From Burkholderia pyrrocinia (GTDB lineage: Bacteria; Pseudomonadota; Gammaproteobacteria; Burkholderiales; Burkholderiaceae), in contig NZ_CP011504.1 in the NCBI RefSeq assembly GCF_001028665.1, forward strand, positions 558,001 to 622,000: 64,000 bases of DNA. Direction: 5' to 3'. Below, in pieces: positions 63,418 to 64,000 of the stretch. Position 1 is the stretch's first letter, and every line of letters starts with the position of its first letter. The translations under genes and the position numbers were made by a program. The notes below the pieces were generated by a model, which did not search any database, had not been told where the DNA came from, and saw nothing but the letters and a program-made list of their open reading frames with translations.

Positions 63418-64000
63418 GATGCATCCCTCAGGATCGTGCGAAAGCCGATGTGCGATGCACCGAGATCGGCCTCCTGCTGTTCGCGCGACGACGCGCGATA
63501 GCGCACGCAGTAGTCGCGCGAGCACAGGAACGAGCCGCCCTTGATGACCATCGGCGTATCGTGCCGGCGCGTCGGCGGCGCGACGGCCGCCGTATCGCCG
63601 TTGGTGTGCGACTGGTGCGGGCCCGTGTATGCGTCCTTCGTCCATTCCCATGCGTTGCCGATCATGTCGTAGAGCCGGAAGCCGTTCGCCGCATAACAAC
63701 CGACGGGCGCGAGGCCCGCGTGGCCGTCCTCGACCGTATCGAGCACCGGGAACACACCTTGCCAGTAGTTCGCGGCCGGCTTGCCCTGTGCGTCGCGCGG
63801 CGCCGCGTCGAGCGATGCGTCGTCGCGGCCGGCCTTGCCCGCGTATTCCCATTCGGCCTCGGTCGGCAGATCGCGGCCGAGCCAGCGCGCATACGCAAGC
63901 GCATCGCGCTGCGTGACGAGCGTGACGGGCAGGTTGCCGAGCCCGTCGACGCCGCTGCCGGGCCCACGTGGATGACGCCACGACGCGCCCTTCACCCACG
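63414..64000 (-). CDS. Formylglycine-generating-enzyme/SUMF1-family protein, 5' end missing
   Basis: About 195 C-terminal residues are visible; the start lies beyond the right edge. FGE-family features are WVKGASWRHPRGPGSG, RDLPTEAEWEYAGKAGRDD, FRLYDMIGNAWEWTKDAY, and the redox Cys pair in GGSFLCSRDYCVRYRASSR, followed by the C-terminal GFRTI. Such enzymes convert Cys to formylglycine in sulfatases or act on other targets. The gene overlaps the MetQ-like start by four bases. No sulfatase is present in the window. Confidence 0.9.
   Translation of the reverse strand, partial: WVKGASWRHPRGPGSGVDGLGNLPVTLVTQRDALAYARWLGRDLPTEAEWEYAGKAGRDDASLDAAPRDAQGKPAANYWQGVFPVLDTVEDGHAGLAPVGCYAANGFRLYDMIGNAWEWTKDAYTGPHQSHTNGDTAAVAPPTRRHDTPMVIKGGSFLCSRDYCVRYRASSREQQEADLGASHIGFRTILRDAS

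Overview
The window is high-GC DNA from a betaproteobacterium. The best fit is the Burkholderia cepacia complex, probably not chromosome 1. The organism call is inferred from gene content: a neighbouring DSF synthase (RpfF type) and PAS-GGDEF-EAL receptor (RpfR type), a VgrG/Rhs island, paired Hsp70-like proteins with DUF2760, many LysR-type regulators, and tightly packed GC-rich genes. No tRNA, rRNA, CRISPR array or intact insertion sequence was seen.

Layout. 1-8.4 kb: a NarL-type two-component pair with a MASE4 sensor; a membrane protein; then an MFS transporter and a lone solute-binding protein, divergent from a TctD/TctE-type two-component pair. 8.4-11.6 kb: an Lrp regulator facing ornithine cyclodeaminase and a CtlX-like amidinohydrolase, which together could run citrulline/arginine to ornithine to proline. 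11.7-17.1 kb: DUF2760 plus two Hsp70-like proteins, coupled by overlapping or near-touching ends, with a 12-bp minisatellite at the 3' end. 17.3-18.8 kb: an Rrf2 repressor and a flavin oxidoreductase sharing a palindromic operator. 19.1-23.2 kb: a LysR regulator, a fold-III PLP enzyme of the D-threonine aldolase/hydroxyaspartate group, a second ornithine-cyclodeaminase-family reductase and a HAD phosphatase.

23.2-35 kb is the accessory island. It holds a type VI secretion VgrG spike and a 1623-residue Rhs polymorphic toxin with its immunity gene. Downstream of these is a graveyard of at least four displaced Rhs C-terminal ends, several with candidate immunity genes, plus a frameshifted SymE-like toxin. 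The tips and immunity genes are visibly AT-richer than the rest of the window, as expected for modules acquired piecemeal. A stretch of roughly 700 bp of 3' Rhs core is duplicated at an exact 1600-bp offset and could mediate tip exchange.

35-45 kb is dense with small regulator/enzyme pairs (GST, YCII-like protein/MarR, TetR/saccharopine-dehydrogenase-like/PEP-mutase-like, CMD-like/XRE, LysR/aldo-keto reductase, MFS/AraC), several with clear palindromic operators over good promoters. 45-50 kb: a secreted DUF3857/transglutaminase-like protein and a KimA-type transporter. 50.3-53.2 kb: the convergent rpfF and rpfR genes for cis-2-dodecenoic acid signalling through c-di-GMP. 53.9-61 kb: 5-oxoprolinase, an MFS transporter and a DUF1445 (D-glutamate-cyclase-related) gene, divergent from a LysR gene, likely a pyroglutamate catabolic unit. 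61.2-64 kb: a monooxygenase-fold protein and an overlapping run of FGE-like, MetQ-like and YkgJ-like genes that leaves the window.
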